From NCBI RefSeq assembly GCF_037975245.1, contig NC_092570.1, forward strand, positions 4,868,001-4,932,000: a stretch of DNA of 64,000 nt, read 5' to 3'. Source of the DNA: Apostichopus japonicus. Lineage: Eukaryota; Echinodermata; Holothuroidea; Aspidochirotida; Stichopodidae. Made by a program: the position numbers and the translations under genes. Positions 1 to 11,500 of this stretch are shown piece after piece. Position 1 is the stretch's first letter, and the number at the start of each line of letters is the position of its first letter. Under the pieces are notes generated by a model. That model was not told the origin of the DNA. It did no database searches and saw nothing but the letters and a program-made list of their open reading frames with translations.

Positions 1-33
1 GGGAAGGAAAACAATTAACACCATAAATACTGG

Positions 34-281
34 TGTAACAGTGGTAACCCTTACCGATGGACTTTGTAAAAGGCGACGAGCGCCACCTATTTTACGTTAC
101 TACTTTTTGAGAATCATTTGCTACTACTACAACTTTTTGTGAATGGTCGTATCATCCTTTTTACAGAGCCATTCTTTTACATGACAAGATTATATTATAT
201 TCAGGGATTTTTTTTCATTTCTTATTGTTGTTGAATAAATACCATACAGTAGCAACATGAACCTGTGTTTCGGTCATTACA
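34..281 (+). repeat. 5' LTR of the Gypsy element
   Basis: A 248-bp direct repeat of 6395-6639 with short inverted ends (TGTAA/TTACA). It contains a possible polyadenylation signal (AATAAA near 234-239) and is followed by the presumed tRNA primer-binding stretch. I did not assign the primer tRNA. Confidence 0.93.
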
Positions 282-350
282 AATTGGCGTAGTCGGCAGG
301 ATAATGGAAACCCCTGAATATTAGAGACCAAAACCCCTGAATATAATACA

Positions 351-1415
351 ATGTCTGAAGTGGAAGAGATGCGGCTTGAGCTGAAGTCCTTGCGGGATGC
401 ACTGGAAAGGGAGAAGCTGGTTTCGATGAAGGCTAAAGCTGACATCGAGGCACTCCAGAAGTTATCTGTTGGGTCTGAAGCTGACTCAGATAAGGAAGGT
501 GATGAAGATGTCCATAGTACCAGTGAGGAGGGTGAAAAGCAGCCGTCTGTGGTATACCTCTCACAGGGTCAACGAATTGATCGATTTTGTGACCGACCTA
601 CAAAGCCAGGAGATCCGTCTGTACAGGAATGGATCAGAGACGTAAGGAGTCAACTGGAGGTCCGACGACTAGGACCTAAGGACCAAGCCAGTCTTATTCT
701 CAACCATCTAGGTGGGAAGGCAAGGAAGGAGATAGCAGGAAGAGGGGATGAAGTTCAGAGGGACCCTAGTAAGATTTTTGCTATTTTGAGTAAAGTCTTT
801 GGTGACGGTGACACTCTCTCACAACTACAACAACGTTTCTTCTCTTATAGACAGAGGGATGGTGAAGATCTTGTAGCTTGCTCCTTAGAATTGGTTGATC
901 TCTTTGACCGTATTTGCCAATTAGACTCATCGTTTCAATCATGCAGGGAGAAAAGTTTAAGGGGAAGACTGGCAGAGGCGGCGAAAGATGAGGGGGTACG
1001 GAGAGAGTTACGAAGGCTGAACTTGGAGAATCCAAACATGACGTTCTTCGATGCACGAGATCAAGTGATGGAGTGGATTGGGGTACCAAAGAGCCTGACA
1101 CAAGGAAAATTCACTGTTCATAAACTTGAGGCAGACAGTGAGTACCATCACCTAATTAAACAACAGGGCAAACAGATAAAGGCACAACAGCAACAGATTG
1201 ATGACCTAATTCAAGCTCTGAAGACTAATGCTGAGAAGTCCTCAAGGCCCAATTACACTCATGGAGGAAAACCATCTGGTACTAGACGATGCTACCAGTG
1301 TGACTCTAAGTTTCATTTCAAGCGAGATTGTCCTGACAATCCTATGAATAGGCAACCACAGAGTGGGGCAAGCACAGAATCAGTCTCTCCAACCACCAAG
1401 GAGCCTTTAAACTAG
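351..1415 (+). CDS. Gypsy gag polyprotein
   Basis: A 354-residue frame encoding the structural protein that packages the element RNA. The N-terminus (about residues 1-50) is charged and probably coiled coil. The middle (about 65-230) has the helical look of a retrotransposon capsid domain. Near residues 322-335 is one CCHC zinc knuckle, C-x2-C-x4-H-x4-C (CYQCDSKFHFKRDC), the nucleic-acid-binding nucleocapsid motif. It starts at the ATG 70 bases past the left LTR. The pol frame begins downstream in another reading frame, so pol expression would need a recoding or re-initiation step of the kind this family uses; I do not see which one. Confidence 0.9.
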   Translation: MSEVEEMRLELKSLRDALEREKLVSMKAKADIEALQKLSVGSEADSDKEGDEDVHSTSEEGEKQPSVVYLSQGQRIDRFCDRPTKPGDPSVQEWIRDVRSQLEVRRLGPKDQASLILNHLGGKARKEIAGRGDEVQRDPSKIFAILSKVFGDGDTLSQLQQRFFSYRQRDGEDLVACSLELVDLFDRICQLDSSFQSCREKSLRGRLAEAAKDEGVRRELRRLNLENPNMTFFDARDQVMEWIGVPKSLTQGKFTVHKLEADSEYHHLIKQQGKQIKAQQQQIDDLIQALKTNAEKSSRPNYTHGGKPSGTRRCYQCDSKFHFKRDCPDNPMNRQPQSGASTESVSPTTKEPLN

Positions 1416-1456
1416 GGAAGCCTGTCGTTGGCAACCAGGAATCGACAGGTTTAGTT

Positions 1457-4400
1457 TTGAATAACCCTGGTCATGACACTCTTGTAACCAAAGCAGTAGG
1501 AGAATGCCCGAAGATTACAGTTCAGTCTGGATCACTGAGTATCAGGTGCCTTCTTGATACAGGTGCCGAGGTTTCTACGATCACTGAGTCGTTTTTCCTA
1601 GAGCACATTACCCAGAGTGGCGAGCTGGTAGATGTAAGTGCTTTTCTGAAGATATCTGGTGCTACTGGTGTAAATGTCCCATACATTGGATATGTGGAGT
1701 TACCCATTACTGTATTGGGTTATGTGTTTCCAGGCATGGGTTTCTTGGTAGTCAAAGACTCTTGTGACCCCCAGTTTGTAGAAAAGAAGAGGATGGTGCC
1801 TGGTGTTCTGGGATGTAATATTTTCAGAGCAATGCAGAGGTTGCTGGAGAACAAATGGGGAAGTGATTTTCAAGATAAACTTGTTCTGGAATCTGGCACC
1901 ATAGAAGACCAGAGGTTGGCTCATGTTATTGCTGCCTTTCAGGATAAGGAGGAAGATTTGAATAACCAAGGTGTGGATCATAGTATTGCTCGTGTATGTG
2001 CTGAAAAATTGGTACTGGTGGCTGCAAACACCATTACGTCCATACAGGTATCAGTCCAACCCTCGACTGATTCAAAACCATATGTTGCCATGATTGCACA
2101 GTTGAATGCTGAGGACAGGACACACCTACCCACTGGCTTGCAGGTTGCACCAACACTTGTTTCCGTTGATCGAAGTGGTGTTGCTCCGTTGCAGGTAGCT
2201 AATTTTTCGAATCATGACATTTATCTCCAACCAAGGGCTCCTGTTGGGATTGCTGAAGGTGCATCATTAGGGTCGATGGTCCAGGTGAAACAAGTTGATG
2301 TCAATGAAATACAAGTGCAGACAGTTGATGCGAATGAACTCCAGACTGTATCAGAACCACCTGAACAAGTATCAACAAGGGCTATTCCACTGGAATCCAA
2401 GATGACTATTGGTGACAAGTTAAATGTATCTCAAAGGGAGGAGCTAAGAGCTCTGCTCCATAGGTATGATGATGTTTTCAGCCAGCACGAGGACGACCTT
2501 GGCTTCTGCGATGAGGTGGAACACCGCATTATCCTACTGGACGATAAACCAGTTAAGGTACCACATAGGAGAATTCCACCTCACCGATGGAAGGAAGTTC
2601 GTGACCACCTTCAACAACTTTTGTCTCGACAGATTATCAGAGAATCGTCTAGCCCATATGCGTCACCAGTGGTGCTAGTTCGAAAGAAGGATAACAGCCT
2701 GAGAATGTGCGTAGACTACAGAGCTCTCAACGCAAAGACACACCGTGATGCTTACCCCATTCCCAGAATTGAAGAAGCCTTAGATGCACTTAAAGGAGCT
2801 AACTACTTCTGCAGTCTTGATTTAGCTCACGGTTACCACCAGGTCCCGGTTTCTGAGAGTGATATAGAAAAGACCGCTTTCCGAGTTGGTACAGGAGGTC
2901 TCTACGAGTTCACACGAATGCCGTTTGGACTAACAAACGCCCCAGCGACATTCATGCGATTAATGGATAAAGTTTTTGGTGATGAGAACTTCCAAACAGT
3001 CCTTATCTATTTGGACGATATTTTAGTATTTGGGCGAACTTTCCAGGAAACACAACAATGTTTAGAGATGGTTCTGAGTAGGCTGCGATCATACAATTTG
3101 AAAGTCAAGCCAGAGAAGTGTTACTTGTATGAGGAACGATTGAGATACCTTGGCCATATTGTTAGCAAGAATGGTATTCTCCCTGATCCTGAGAAAACGA
3201 GAGCCATTCAGAATTGGAAAAGACCTGAAACTGAAAGAGAGTTGCGGAGCTTTATGGGGCTCGCAAGTTATTACCGACGTTTTGTTGCAAACTTTTCCAA
3301 GATAGCAGCACCCCTCCATGCTCTGACAGGTGGCCAGAGATGTAAAGCAAAACGTCCTCACAACCCAACCAGATCAGTTGCAGACAGATGGGAGGCAAAA
3401 CATGAGGAAGCTTTCCTTGAGCTGAAATCAAAGCTTACCACCGCACCGGTATTGGGCTACCCTGACTTTCAGCGCCCATACATTCTTGAAGTAGACGCAA
3501 GCTTACTTGGTTTCGGAGCAGTACTCTCCCAACAACAGGAGACTGGACGAGTTGTTATAGCTTATGCAAGCCGAGGACTGAAGCTCGATGAGAAGCAGAT
3601 GAGTAACTACAGTAGTATGAAGCTTGAACTGATGGCGCTTCACTGGGCCATCACAGTGAAGTTCAGAGATTTACTGCTGGGGGCAGAATTTGTCGTATAC
3701 ACTGACAATAACCCATTGAGCTATTTAAAGACATCTGCCAAGTTGGGGGCAGTCGAAACACGTTGGGCAGCTGAGTTGTCCCAGTTCCATTTTGACATTG
3801 CATACCGATCAGGGAAGTCCAATGTGAATGCTGACTCATTGAGCAGAAAGGAATTCCATGGCGAAGAACCCGTCTCTGCTCGATTTGGGGAAATTGTTGC
3901 TGTTGCTGGTGACCTTCACACAATGTCCACTTCGGGCATAACTCTTCCAAATGAGGTGAAAGAAAGGATACAGGAACGTACCCAGGAGGTGTGGCAGCAA
4001 GAATTACATAGTCTGCCAGAGAGAGTTCAACCATCGTCCACCTTTCCTCTACCCTCCATGTCCACTGAAGGGATAGCTCGACTGCAGTCTACTGATCCAG
4101 TTGTAAGTAGATTACGACATTACTGGGATCTGAAACAGAAACCAACTATCTGTAAACTAATGAAGGAATCCAGAGAAGCACAAAAATTGCTTCGAGAATG
4201 GGAGCGTATATCAGAGAAAGATGGTATACTGTACCGTACAATCACTTTAAAGGGACAGAGGGTACAGCAGATTTGCCTACCATTGCAACTAAAAGATACC
4301 GTCCTCAACTGTGTTCACGACCAGACTGGTCACCAGGGATCAGAGAAAACGTTTAAATTGGCAAGGTTAAGATGTCATTGGATTGGCATGGCTAATGACA

Positions 4401-5779
4401 TTGTGGAGTACTGCAGGAGATGTCCGAGGTGTACACTTGCCAAAAGTGGACCAAAGATCAAGACATCCATGGGTTCAGTGGTTGCCAAAAGGCCACTGGA
4501 AATTGTAGCAATTGACTTTACAATGTTAGAGCCCAGTTGTGGAGGTGTAGAAAATGTGCTAGTCCTTACAGATGTGTTTACAAAATTTACGCAGGCTGTT
4601 CCTACAAGAGATCAGAAAGCATCAACAGTAGCTCAGGTTCTATTCAGAGAGTGGTTCATCAAGTTTGGTATCCCAGAGAGAATCCACAGCGACCAAGGTC
4701 GGAACTTCGAGAGCCGATTAGTCCAGGAGTTGTGTAATTTGTACAACATCAAGAAAACACACACCACCCCCTACCACCCGGAGGGCAATGCACAATGCGA
4801 ACGTTTTAACAGGACAATGCATGACCGCTTGAGGACATTGTCTATGGATAAGAAGAGAAAATGGCATAAGTATCTTCCTGAATTGGTGTATGCATATAAT
4901 ATAACACCACATACCACCACTGGATACTCCCCTCATTATCTATTTTTTGGAAGAGAACCAACATTACCCATTGATCATTTGTTGGGTATTGAGAGTGACG
5001 AGACGTGGATGGCAGATCACCATCAGAGGCTAAGGACAGCTCTTGATATTGCTGCATCCAATATTGAGAAGGAAGCACAACGACGTCAGGAAAAACATGG
5101 CCAGCCAGCTCCCAATACTAGTTTACCAATTGGCGCCAGAGTATATACCAGGAACAGGAAAGTAAAGGGTAGAAACAAGATACAAGATTTCTGGGACGAT
5201 ATCCCACATAAAGTTATTTACCGTCCCTATCCTGATGGTAACGTTTATGTCATTGAACCCCTTAACGGAAATGGCACAACAAAGACATTGCACCGAAGAG
5301 ACATACTTGATTCAAAGGAATTGGTTCAAACTTTGGAACCTGCAGGGCCAAGTGAGGAAGTACCTGCTGTTGAAGCCCTAAGCCAGAACTCAGATGACGA
5401 AGTAATCGACTCAGCTTGGTGGGTAGAGAATGTCAACCCCGACGCCCAACAGCCTTGCAGCCGTAACGATAGCAATAAGTCAATTGAAATTGCTACAGCG
5501 CCTATGCCCGATGCTGATGAAACTAACACTACAGCAGACGTAGACCATGAAGTTCCCACTGACTCTGTTGATATGAACTCATACGTAAACGAAAAGGATT
5601 TAGGGAACAACACCTTGAGGCGTTCATCCCGAAGTAATGCTGGTGTGCACTCGAACCCTAGTAAACTTCCCAGGTCTGCAATTCAGCAAGAGGTTCGAAC
5701 TAGTTTTGTTGACCCAACTGTTTTAGCTAATATATCTCAAACTCAGCTCCTGTTGGCACAGATGCTTGCCAAGTGTTAG
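1457..5779 (+). CDS. Gypsy pol polyprotein (PR-RT-RH-IN)
   Basis: A 1440-residue frame. An aspartic protease lies near residues 30-110 (LLDTGAEVSTI). The reverse transcriptase spans about 370-560, with the catalytic motif YLDDILVF near residue 516. RNase H follows (VDASLLGFGAVLSQ, then YTDNNPLSYL). The integrase starts with an HHCC zinc domain (HDQTGHQG ... CRRCPRC, about residues 953-995), then the DDE core with AIDFT, HSDQGRNFES and HPEGNAQCERFNRT. The C-terminal tail holds a short GPY/F-like beta region and a low-complexity acidic end. This is typical of Ty3/Gypsy and not of Copia, where integrase precedes RT. Family-level identification is secure; the lineage within Gypsy is not assigned. 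Confidence 0.95.
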   Translation: MNNPGHDTLVTKAVGECPKITVQSGSLSIRCLLDTGAEVSTITESFFLEHITQSGELVDVSAFLKISGATGVNVPYIGYVELPITVLGYVFPGMGFLVVKDSCDPQFVEKKRMVPGVLGCNIFRAMQRLLENKWGSDFQDKLVLESGTIEDQRLAHVIAAFQDKEEDLNNQGVDHSIARVCAEKLVLVAANTITSIQVSVQPSTDSKPYVAMIAQLNAEDRTHLPTGLQVAPTLVSVDRSGVAPLQVANFSNHDIYLQPRAPVGIAEGASLGSMVQVKQVDVNEIQVQTVDANELQTVSEPPEQVSTRAIPLESKMTIGDKLNVSQREELRALLHRYDDVFSQHEDDLGFCDEVEHRIILLDDKPVKVPHRRIPPHRWKEVRDHLQQLLSRQIIRESSSPYASPVVLVRKKDNSLRMCVDYRALNAKTHRDAYPIPRIEEALDALKGANYFCSLDLAHGYHQVPVSESDIEKTAFRVGTGGLYEFTRMPFGLTNAPATFMRLMDKVFGDENFQTVLIYLDDILVFGRTFQETQQCLEMVLSRLRSYNLKVKPEKCYLYEERLRYLGHIVSKNGILPDPEKTRAIQNWKRPETERELRSFMGLASYYRRFVANFSKIAAPLHALTGGQRCKAKRPHNPTRSVADRWEAKHEEAFLELKSKLTTAPVLGYPDFQRPYILEVDASLLGFGAVLSQQQETGRVVIAYASRGLKLDEKQMSNYSSMKLELMALHWAITVKFRDLLLGAEFVVYTDNNPLSYLKTSAKLGAVETRWAAELSQFHFDIAYRSGKSNVNADSLSRKEFHGEEPVSARFGEIVAVAGDLHTMSTSGITLPNEVKERIQERTQEVWQQELHSLPERVQPSSTFPLPSMSTEGIARLQSTDPVVSRLRHYWDLKQKPTICKLMKESREAQKLLREWERISEKDGILYRTITLKGQRVQQICLPLQLKDTVLNCVHDQTGHQGSEKTFKLARLRCHWIGMANDIVEYCRRCPRCTLAKSGPKIKTSMGSVVAKRPLEIVAIDFTMLEPSCGGVENVLVLTDVFTKFTQAVPTRDQKASTVAQVLFREWFIKFGIPERIHSDQGRNFESRLVQELCNLYNIKKTHTTPYHPEGNAQCERFNRTMHDRLRTLSMDKKRKWHKYLPELVYAYNITPHTTTGYSPHYLFFGREPTLPIDHLLGIESDETWMADHHQRLRTALDIAASNIEKEAQRRQEKHGQPAPNTSLPIGARVYTRNRKVKGRNKIQDFWDDIPHKVIYRPYPDGNVYVIEPLNGNGTTKTLHRRDILDSKELVQTLEPAGPSEEVPAVEALSQNSDDEVIDSAWWVENVNPDAQQPCSRNDSNKSIEIATAPMPDADETNTTADVDHEVPTDSVDMNSYVNEKDLGNNTLRRSSRSNAGVHSNPSKLPRSAIQQEVRTSFVDPTVLANISQTQLLLAQMLAKC

Positions 5780-6394
5780 TGTTGATTCCTACAATTATAT
5801 GCTTCTGTGTGTTCGTTAGATTTAGGTTGGTTTGGAAAGAAGTCTTTTCAATTTAATTTTATTGTATATATGTTGTTGTCACCACTCAAGCACTGTGTAG
5901 ATGTTTTGGCAAATGTATATGTATTCAACCTTCCAGGTATTAAATGCCTATTTAGCAGAGCTTCATCTATCACATTCCGCATGCAGCATTGTGCAAAATA
6001 GTTCATTCGGATTATGTATTATTGCTGGGATCTATTTCAAGATTTGCATGTAACTGTATTATCTCGATCAGTGGTATTCAGTCTATCTTGTCATTTTGTA
6101 ACATTTGCTCATTGGTACTCAGTTTAAAAAAGGGTTAGCAATTGCAATTATGTATTTTGTCTTGAAATACTTGGTTAGAGTACATGAGAGTGTTGAAATG
6201 TAGAATGATATGTTACAACCAATCTTATAGTTTTAAGTCACACCGACTACCATATGTATTGGACTTACTTGACAGCTTACTGAAGCAGGTTAGAAAGGCT
6301 TGCTTGTTTTTTTTGTAAATATGTTGAAGTTTTATTTTTCTGTCTTGTTCTTCTGATTAATGTCAGGGACGACATTGTTTAAAGGAAGGGGAGG

Positions 6395-6639
6395 TGTAAC
6401 AGTGGTAACCCTTACCGATGGACTTTGTAAAAGGCGACGAGCGCCACCTATTTTACGTTACTACTTTTTGAGAATCATTTGCTACTACTACAACTTTTTG
6501 TGAATGGTCGTATCATCCTTTTTACAGAGCCATTCTTTTACATGACAAGATTATATTATATTCAGGGGTTTTTCATTTCTTATTGTTGTTGAATAAATAC
6601 CATACAGTAGCAACATGAACCTGTGTTTCGGTCATTACA
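6395..6639 (+). repeat. 3' LTR of the Gypsy element
   Basis: A 245-bp direct repeat of 34-281, nearly identical and preceded by a polypurine tract. It ends TTACA and then enters unique DNA. Confidence 0.93.
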
Positions 6640-8520
6640 CTACAGTAGCCTACCATTATGGACAAAGGATAGAATTACGTTAATCGTTGGAGATGTTATA
6701 TAATGCGCCAAGAATAAACTGAAGTTTTTACTATAGACTTCCCTTAAACATGAGGTGTATGTTTGCACGATTTTTTAAAGTTTATTAACGATTGCTTTTT
6801 CCGTAAGTCGATTAAGCAAAGAAAGCTTTGCTTTCTGTCCGTGGGAGGAAATTACGTGTCATTACTGGTAAACCTCTTTTGATAATGATTTTGTTTATAA
6901 GTTAAATTGAAATTCTATAGGACTACACATGTGCTATATTACACATCAGTCGTATCCATACGACCATGGAGCTATAAACAGATAGCTCCATGATAAGACA
7001 TATGTCACAGTTAAAAGCCGCGGCCGAGATATAATGTGCCTTAAACACTTACCATCCTTATAGGAGGGTCAATATATTGGTCGAATGAGCCCACCTATAA
7101 TAGAACCATGAGAACCGTTGGGATGTGTCTACTGTGAACACCCTTTGCTTGAAATGAATTAAAATCCGGAAAGCTCTCACTTTTGCACTGGTGGCCTCCC
7201 AAAGCTGAAAAACGACTTGAAGCAAGTAATTGTGTTTACCGGTTGTTCTGATTTAAATCCGTGTCGAAATTTGAGCTTGAGGTTTCCACGAACATTATAC
7301 GATATGTTAAGATACTTTTTGCTACCCTAGTAAGTCTTCATTTAATGCAATATCATGTATTCAAGATATTGAAGTGATTACTGAACCAGAAATAGGTACA
7401 GACTAGGCCTAAGTTTGGCATCTACTCAACTTAGGCCTAGCAAGTAGCAATGTAGCATAACTGTTATCGCCATTGGTACTATACTAATACTAGGCCTGCC
7501 TAGCTAACGTTAGCCTAGGCCTAAATGTAATCCTACAAATCGTATTGTGACAGTATTTGGATGAAACACTGGGCCACTTACGGGGCAGTATCACAAAATA
7601 TGGTGCCATTCCGGGACCTTTTATGACACAATTTATGCAAAAAGAGCAGAAAGCGTCCAACTTCTCTTGAATGATCAAGTTAAATGAATACAATCCATAT
7701 ATGGTTGAATCCAAATATAACTGTAACACTAACATGTCCAATACAAAGGATGTACTTCTAGAAAGAATAATATGGCGATAGTTTTTCCTTCTTTACATTG
7801 GACACAAACAAATAACATTTGAGCAGATGTAATAAAGCTAACACAAGTTACCTTGAGGCTTGATGTTAATGATTTGGTAATGATTTGGACATGAAAAACA
7901 CATTAGGAAACTTGCTAGCCTAGGCTACTTTATGTTTAGCTTTAATACTTGCTGTTGCCATGGTAAAATCTTGAAATTTCCGACAGTTCCTCATTAAAGG
8001 TCTTCATCATAATCGGCGCGTGGACTATAGTGTGCTTCATTTGTCTACTACAGCACAACAAGGTGTTGCAGCTCAAATTCAAAAGGGCATAGGTAAGGCC
8101 CAACTTGAAAACTTATATAAGCAGAAGATACCCAAAGTTAAGATATTCCTTTGTGGCACACTTCCAGAGCCTGTAAAATTAGCTACCACATTGCTATTGC
8201 TATTAATGTTATGTTAAACACATAACTTTGTATATGCTTTCTTCCATGCAAAAAGTTGTCCAACTCTCCATTGTTTTCATTTAAATTGTCAGACTTTTGA
8301 TGCACAGTGCAGTACAACAGTGATACATAAATTCTTAGTTCTATGATACTTCAGTCTCCCAGTTATGCTTTACTCTGAATGTGTATATTTTCTTTTTTAC
8401 ATTAAAGCATCACTTTCCAATTCACAAGTTCCGAAGTTGCTTTGAATAGTTTACATCGATGATTAAATGTGGTGGACTTGATGGGTTTTAACTTGCTGTC
8501 ACCATAAGTATGCTGACTAG
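6640..8520. other. Intergenic DNA upstream of CEP63
   Basis: No protein-coding gene seen. It holds copies of the palindromic motif TAGGCCTA, including a 13-bp perfect inverted repeat (7403-7415 with 7428-7440), and runs of plain AT-rich DNA. A possible non-coding first exon of CEP63 may end at the donor-like ATAG/GTAAGG near 8092, because the CEP63 start codon at 8521 directly follows an AG that could be a splice acceptor. That exon is a guess. Confidence 0.4.
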
Positions 8521-11500
8521 ATGGCAGACATGGGAGAACTTCATAGGGAAGCAGAGAAAGCAGGGTGAGTCAATTTTTTAAGTTGACATATATGGTGATA
8601 CTTTATCTGTCATTGCAAAGTGAAATGTTATTCAAAAGTCGCAAAATTCTTTCACAAAATGCAAAGATGTACAGCAGTTTTGTAGGTTGAAGCTCTGTTT
8701 TTTGTTTCCAGAAATTAACAAATTTAATGGTGGCTGCATTTTTTGTTTTAATGCAACATTGTATAAAACAAAAAAAGTACTCCCAAATAACAGTAACAAT
8801 AAACTAAACAGGGCAGGGCAGATACAGGGCAAATTTTTAGCAATTTTTAGTGGTGTCTCTTGGACAACCAGGTCTTATTTCTTGGTTGTCTGAACTCCGA
8901 ACATCAAATTTGGTTGTCCGAAAACATATAGCAAAATTACAAAGAATGACCAATACAGTATGTACACTGTAGGAGAGATGTGAAGGTTTGATGAATAGAA
9001 CACTAGCTTTGGGCCAGTAAAACTCACCTCTGTGTGGATCATAGGCTAGGCTTACCATAATTTTTTTTTCAGTATCTCCAATGTAATGGTGGGTGATACC
9101 AATTTATCATTTTACCCATATGGGGGTATTTAGTTACAATGTGAACAACTAATGGTTTGCCTGACAAGTTGACAACCTCCAAAGCTGATTTGGTCATCCG
9201 AACACAAATTTAGTTTTCTTCGGTGACCGTAAAAACTGCTCTTGTTTTTACTCAGACTTTTTACAGGTCCAACAACATCCTGTGAAGTTGAGCTTCAGGA
9301 GTTAATGAGACAGATTGACATCATGGTGAACAATAAGAAGAAGGAATGGGAGATAGAGTTGCAGGCAACGAGACTGAGGCTGCAGGCGAGTGAAAAGGAA
9401 GAGATGAATGTCAAAATGGAACTCAGAGACAAATCACAAGAGGTTTGTTCAGCCTGGCATTCTGTATATGTCTATAATAATGCCCTTCCGACAAAATTAT
9501 ATCAATAATCAAGGAATGAGTTTACAGAATAAATTTTGATATAGGCCCTGTCAGTAGCTGTTATGAACCATGCTTGACCACTTGGAGTTCCAGCAATTTA
9601 CCCTTTGAATGAACCAGGGTCTGTCTGGACTATCTAATCTATCACACATGTTAAAAAGTGAGCTCCTTTCCAAAACATGTATACAATATTAATTAGGAAA
9701 GGTGAACTTTGATGGTCTAATTTAAGATGTTTTGCCACAAGTTACAAATTTGTCAAGGAAAAAGTGGCATTTGCATTAATAATTTATGTCCTGGTTGCTT
9801 GGGTGTTTATACAAGAGGTTAAAAGAATTCTTGTGTTAAGGAAGTAGTTGGAATTTCCTAACACAATGGATTAACTGACACAATAAGTTTATTCTCTACT
9901 GATAAGCTGATGTCATCAGATGTGTGAAAAATGAGCTTCCAGACTTTTCACATCCTATGAATACCTTGCAACAAACCCATAATTGATAAAAAGTGCTGAT
10001 ATATGCCCAGTTCTTCTATGTTCCAGGTCTTGAAATTTCCTGTTCAATACTACAATTAAAACTACTGTCATCCCTGAAATTGGTAATCTTTATCATTAAA
10101 TATTGCTCAGTTAAGGATGCCAGTAAAATTAAGCTGTTTGTTGTAATGACAATGCGTTACACCTAAGTGAGTTTGTAATCTACTTCACAAAATAATGATA
10201 AAAATTCTACAGTGTTATGCAGTTTGCATAGAAGGGGAACATTCCTTGGTTTGGTTCCAAGTTTGAATTCCACTATGATGTAGGGATATAAACTATTGAA
10301 ACAACTTTTCCAAAAGTGTCAATCTTTACAATTAGTAATTTCACACAGAAGTGCTAATCATTTTGACTGTAATATCTGGAATCAATATTTGTTGATATGA
10401 CTCATTATATCTAAGGACTTATTAGGCTTTACCTGTCATATTTTGTTGTATGTGTTCAATGTGTTGTGAAGAAATGAATCATTCTAATCGTTTTTCACGT
10501 CCGTATAACCTGTAGAGTGAAATCTAAACTACTTTTCTCTCTAACTAATAAGGTTAACCAGCTGCATCATCAGTTAGAAGGAATGGAACGTGCTCAGAGG
10601 GAACTTGTCTCACAATATGAGGAGCAGGTTTCAAAGTTGAGGATGGAGGTATTTCTAATTTTGTCTTTATAAAGCAAGTTATTCACACCTTTATTTTACC
10701 ACCTTATGCTCTATGGTGTTCTCTGAAAGAGCAAAGGAAGTTTTGGCTGAAATGAGATTCAAACCAGTGACCTCAGCAGCACAAATCCTGTGCTGTATCA
10801 AGTGAGATATCCAGCTCTTAGTTTATCCTACCCTGAGTCCCGACTGGCGCTCCATTAAAGTAACAGGTAAATAGTGGTCGCCAGTATTTCAGATTCACTT
10901 TGGTTTGTCTCCTTTATACAGACTTTTGAGTGATATCATAGGAACAAGATATCGTCAAAATTCATGGATATTCAAAGAGATTACTGTGTACACCCAGGTT
11001 TTCAAGTTGTCTTCTATATTCTCTATAGTTACTGATGATACAAAAGAACTATTCCAAACTTCAGAACCATCAGAGTAAAGAGAACCGCGCCGAACGCAAA
11101 TCGAAAGACCACAGTACTGCAGAATTACGCAAGATACAATCTGAGTTAGTCAGCAAGGAACAACAGATCCAGGTTAGGAATGAAACAAGATTATTTTAAA
11201 AGTTGTAAAATATGAAATGGGTTATAAAAAATGCTTTGGAAGAAACAAAGAAAAGAACTTCAAAATTGTATATTTGCTTAAAGAGATTGTAAAGTAAAAT
11301 TTGTGATTTTGACGTTTGTCTCGTAGGTAGTGTGCATTGCTGCATCTAACACTGTTTTGGAAATATACATTGCACAAAAAGCTCTTGTACCTAGGAACTA
11401 GCAAACATCCAAGTTGTTGTTTTTCTGTATTCTTCATAGATAATTGATGATGTCAAAATAATTGACTTCAATAAGAGGAATGATGACTAGATGAAAGTAG

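Larger units (their letters stand above)
34..6639 (+). mobile_element. Ty3/Gypsy LTR retrotransposon, looks whole and young
   Basis: A 6.6 kb element bounded by two direct LTRs (34-281 and 6395-6639) that are nearly identical and begin TGTAAC and end TTACA. Inside are a likely primer-binding region just after the left LTR (about 283-303), a gag frame, a pol frame in a different frame, and a purine-rich tract AAAGGAAGGGGAGG (6381-6394) immediately before the right LTR. Pol order is protease, reverse transcriptase, RNase H, integrase, which is the Ty3/Gypsy order. Both frames are open end to end, so it looks whole. No envelope gene is seen; the 0.6 kb between pol and the right LTR has no clear coding content. 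I see no matching target-site duplication at the outer ends. LTR similarity implies a recent insertion. Confidence 0.95.

Noticed and set aside
5807-6394. Envelope gene in the Gypsy element
   Set aside because: The stretch after pol has only short frames and no signal or membrane pattern.
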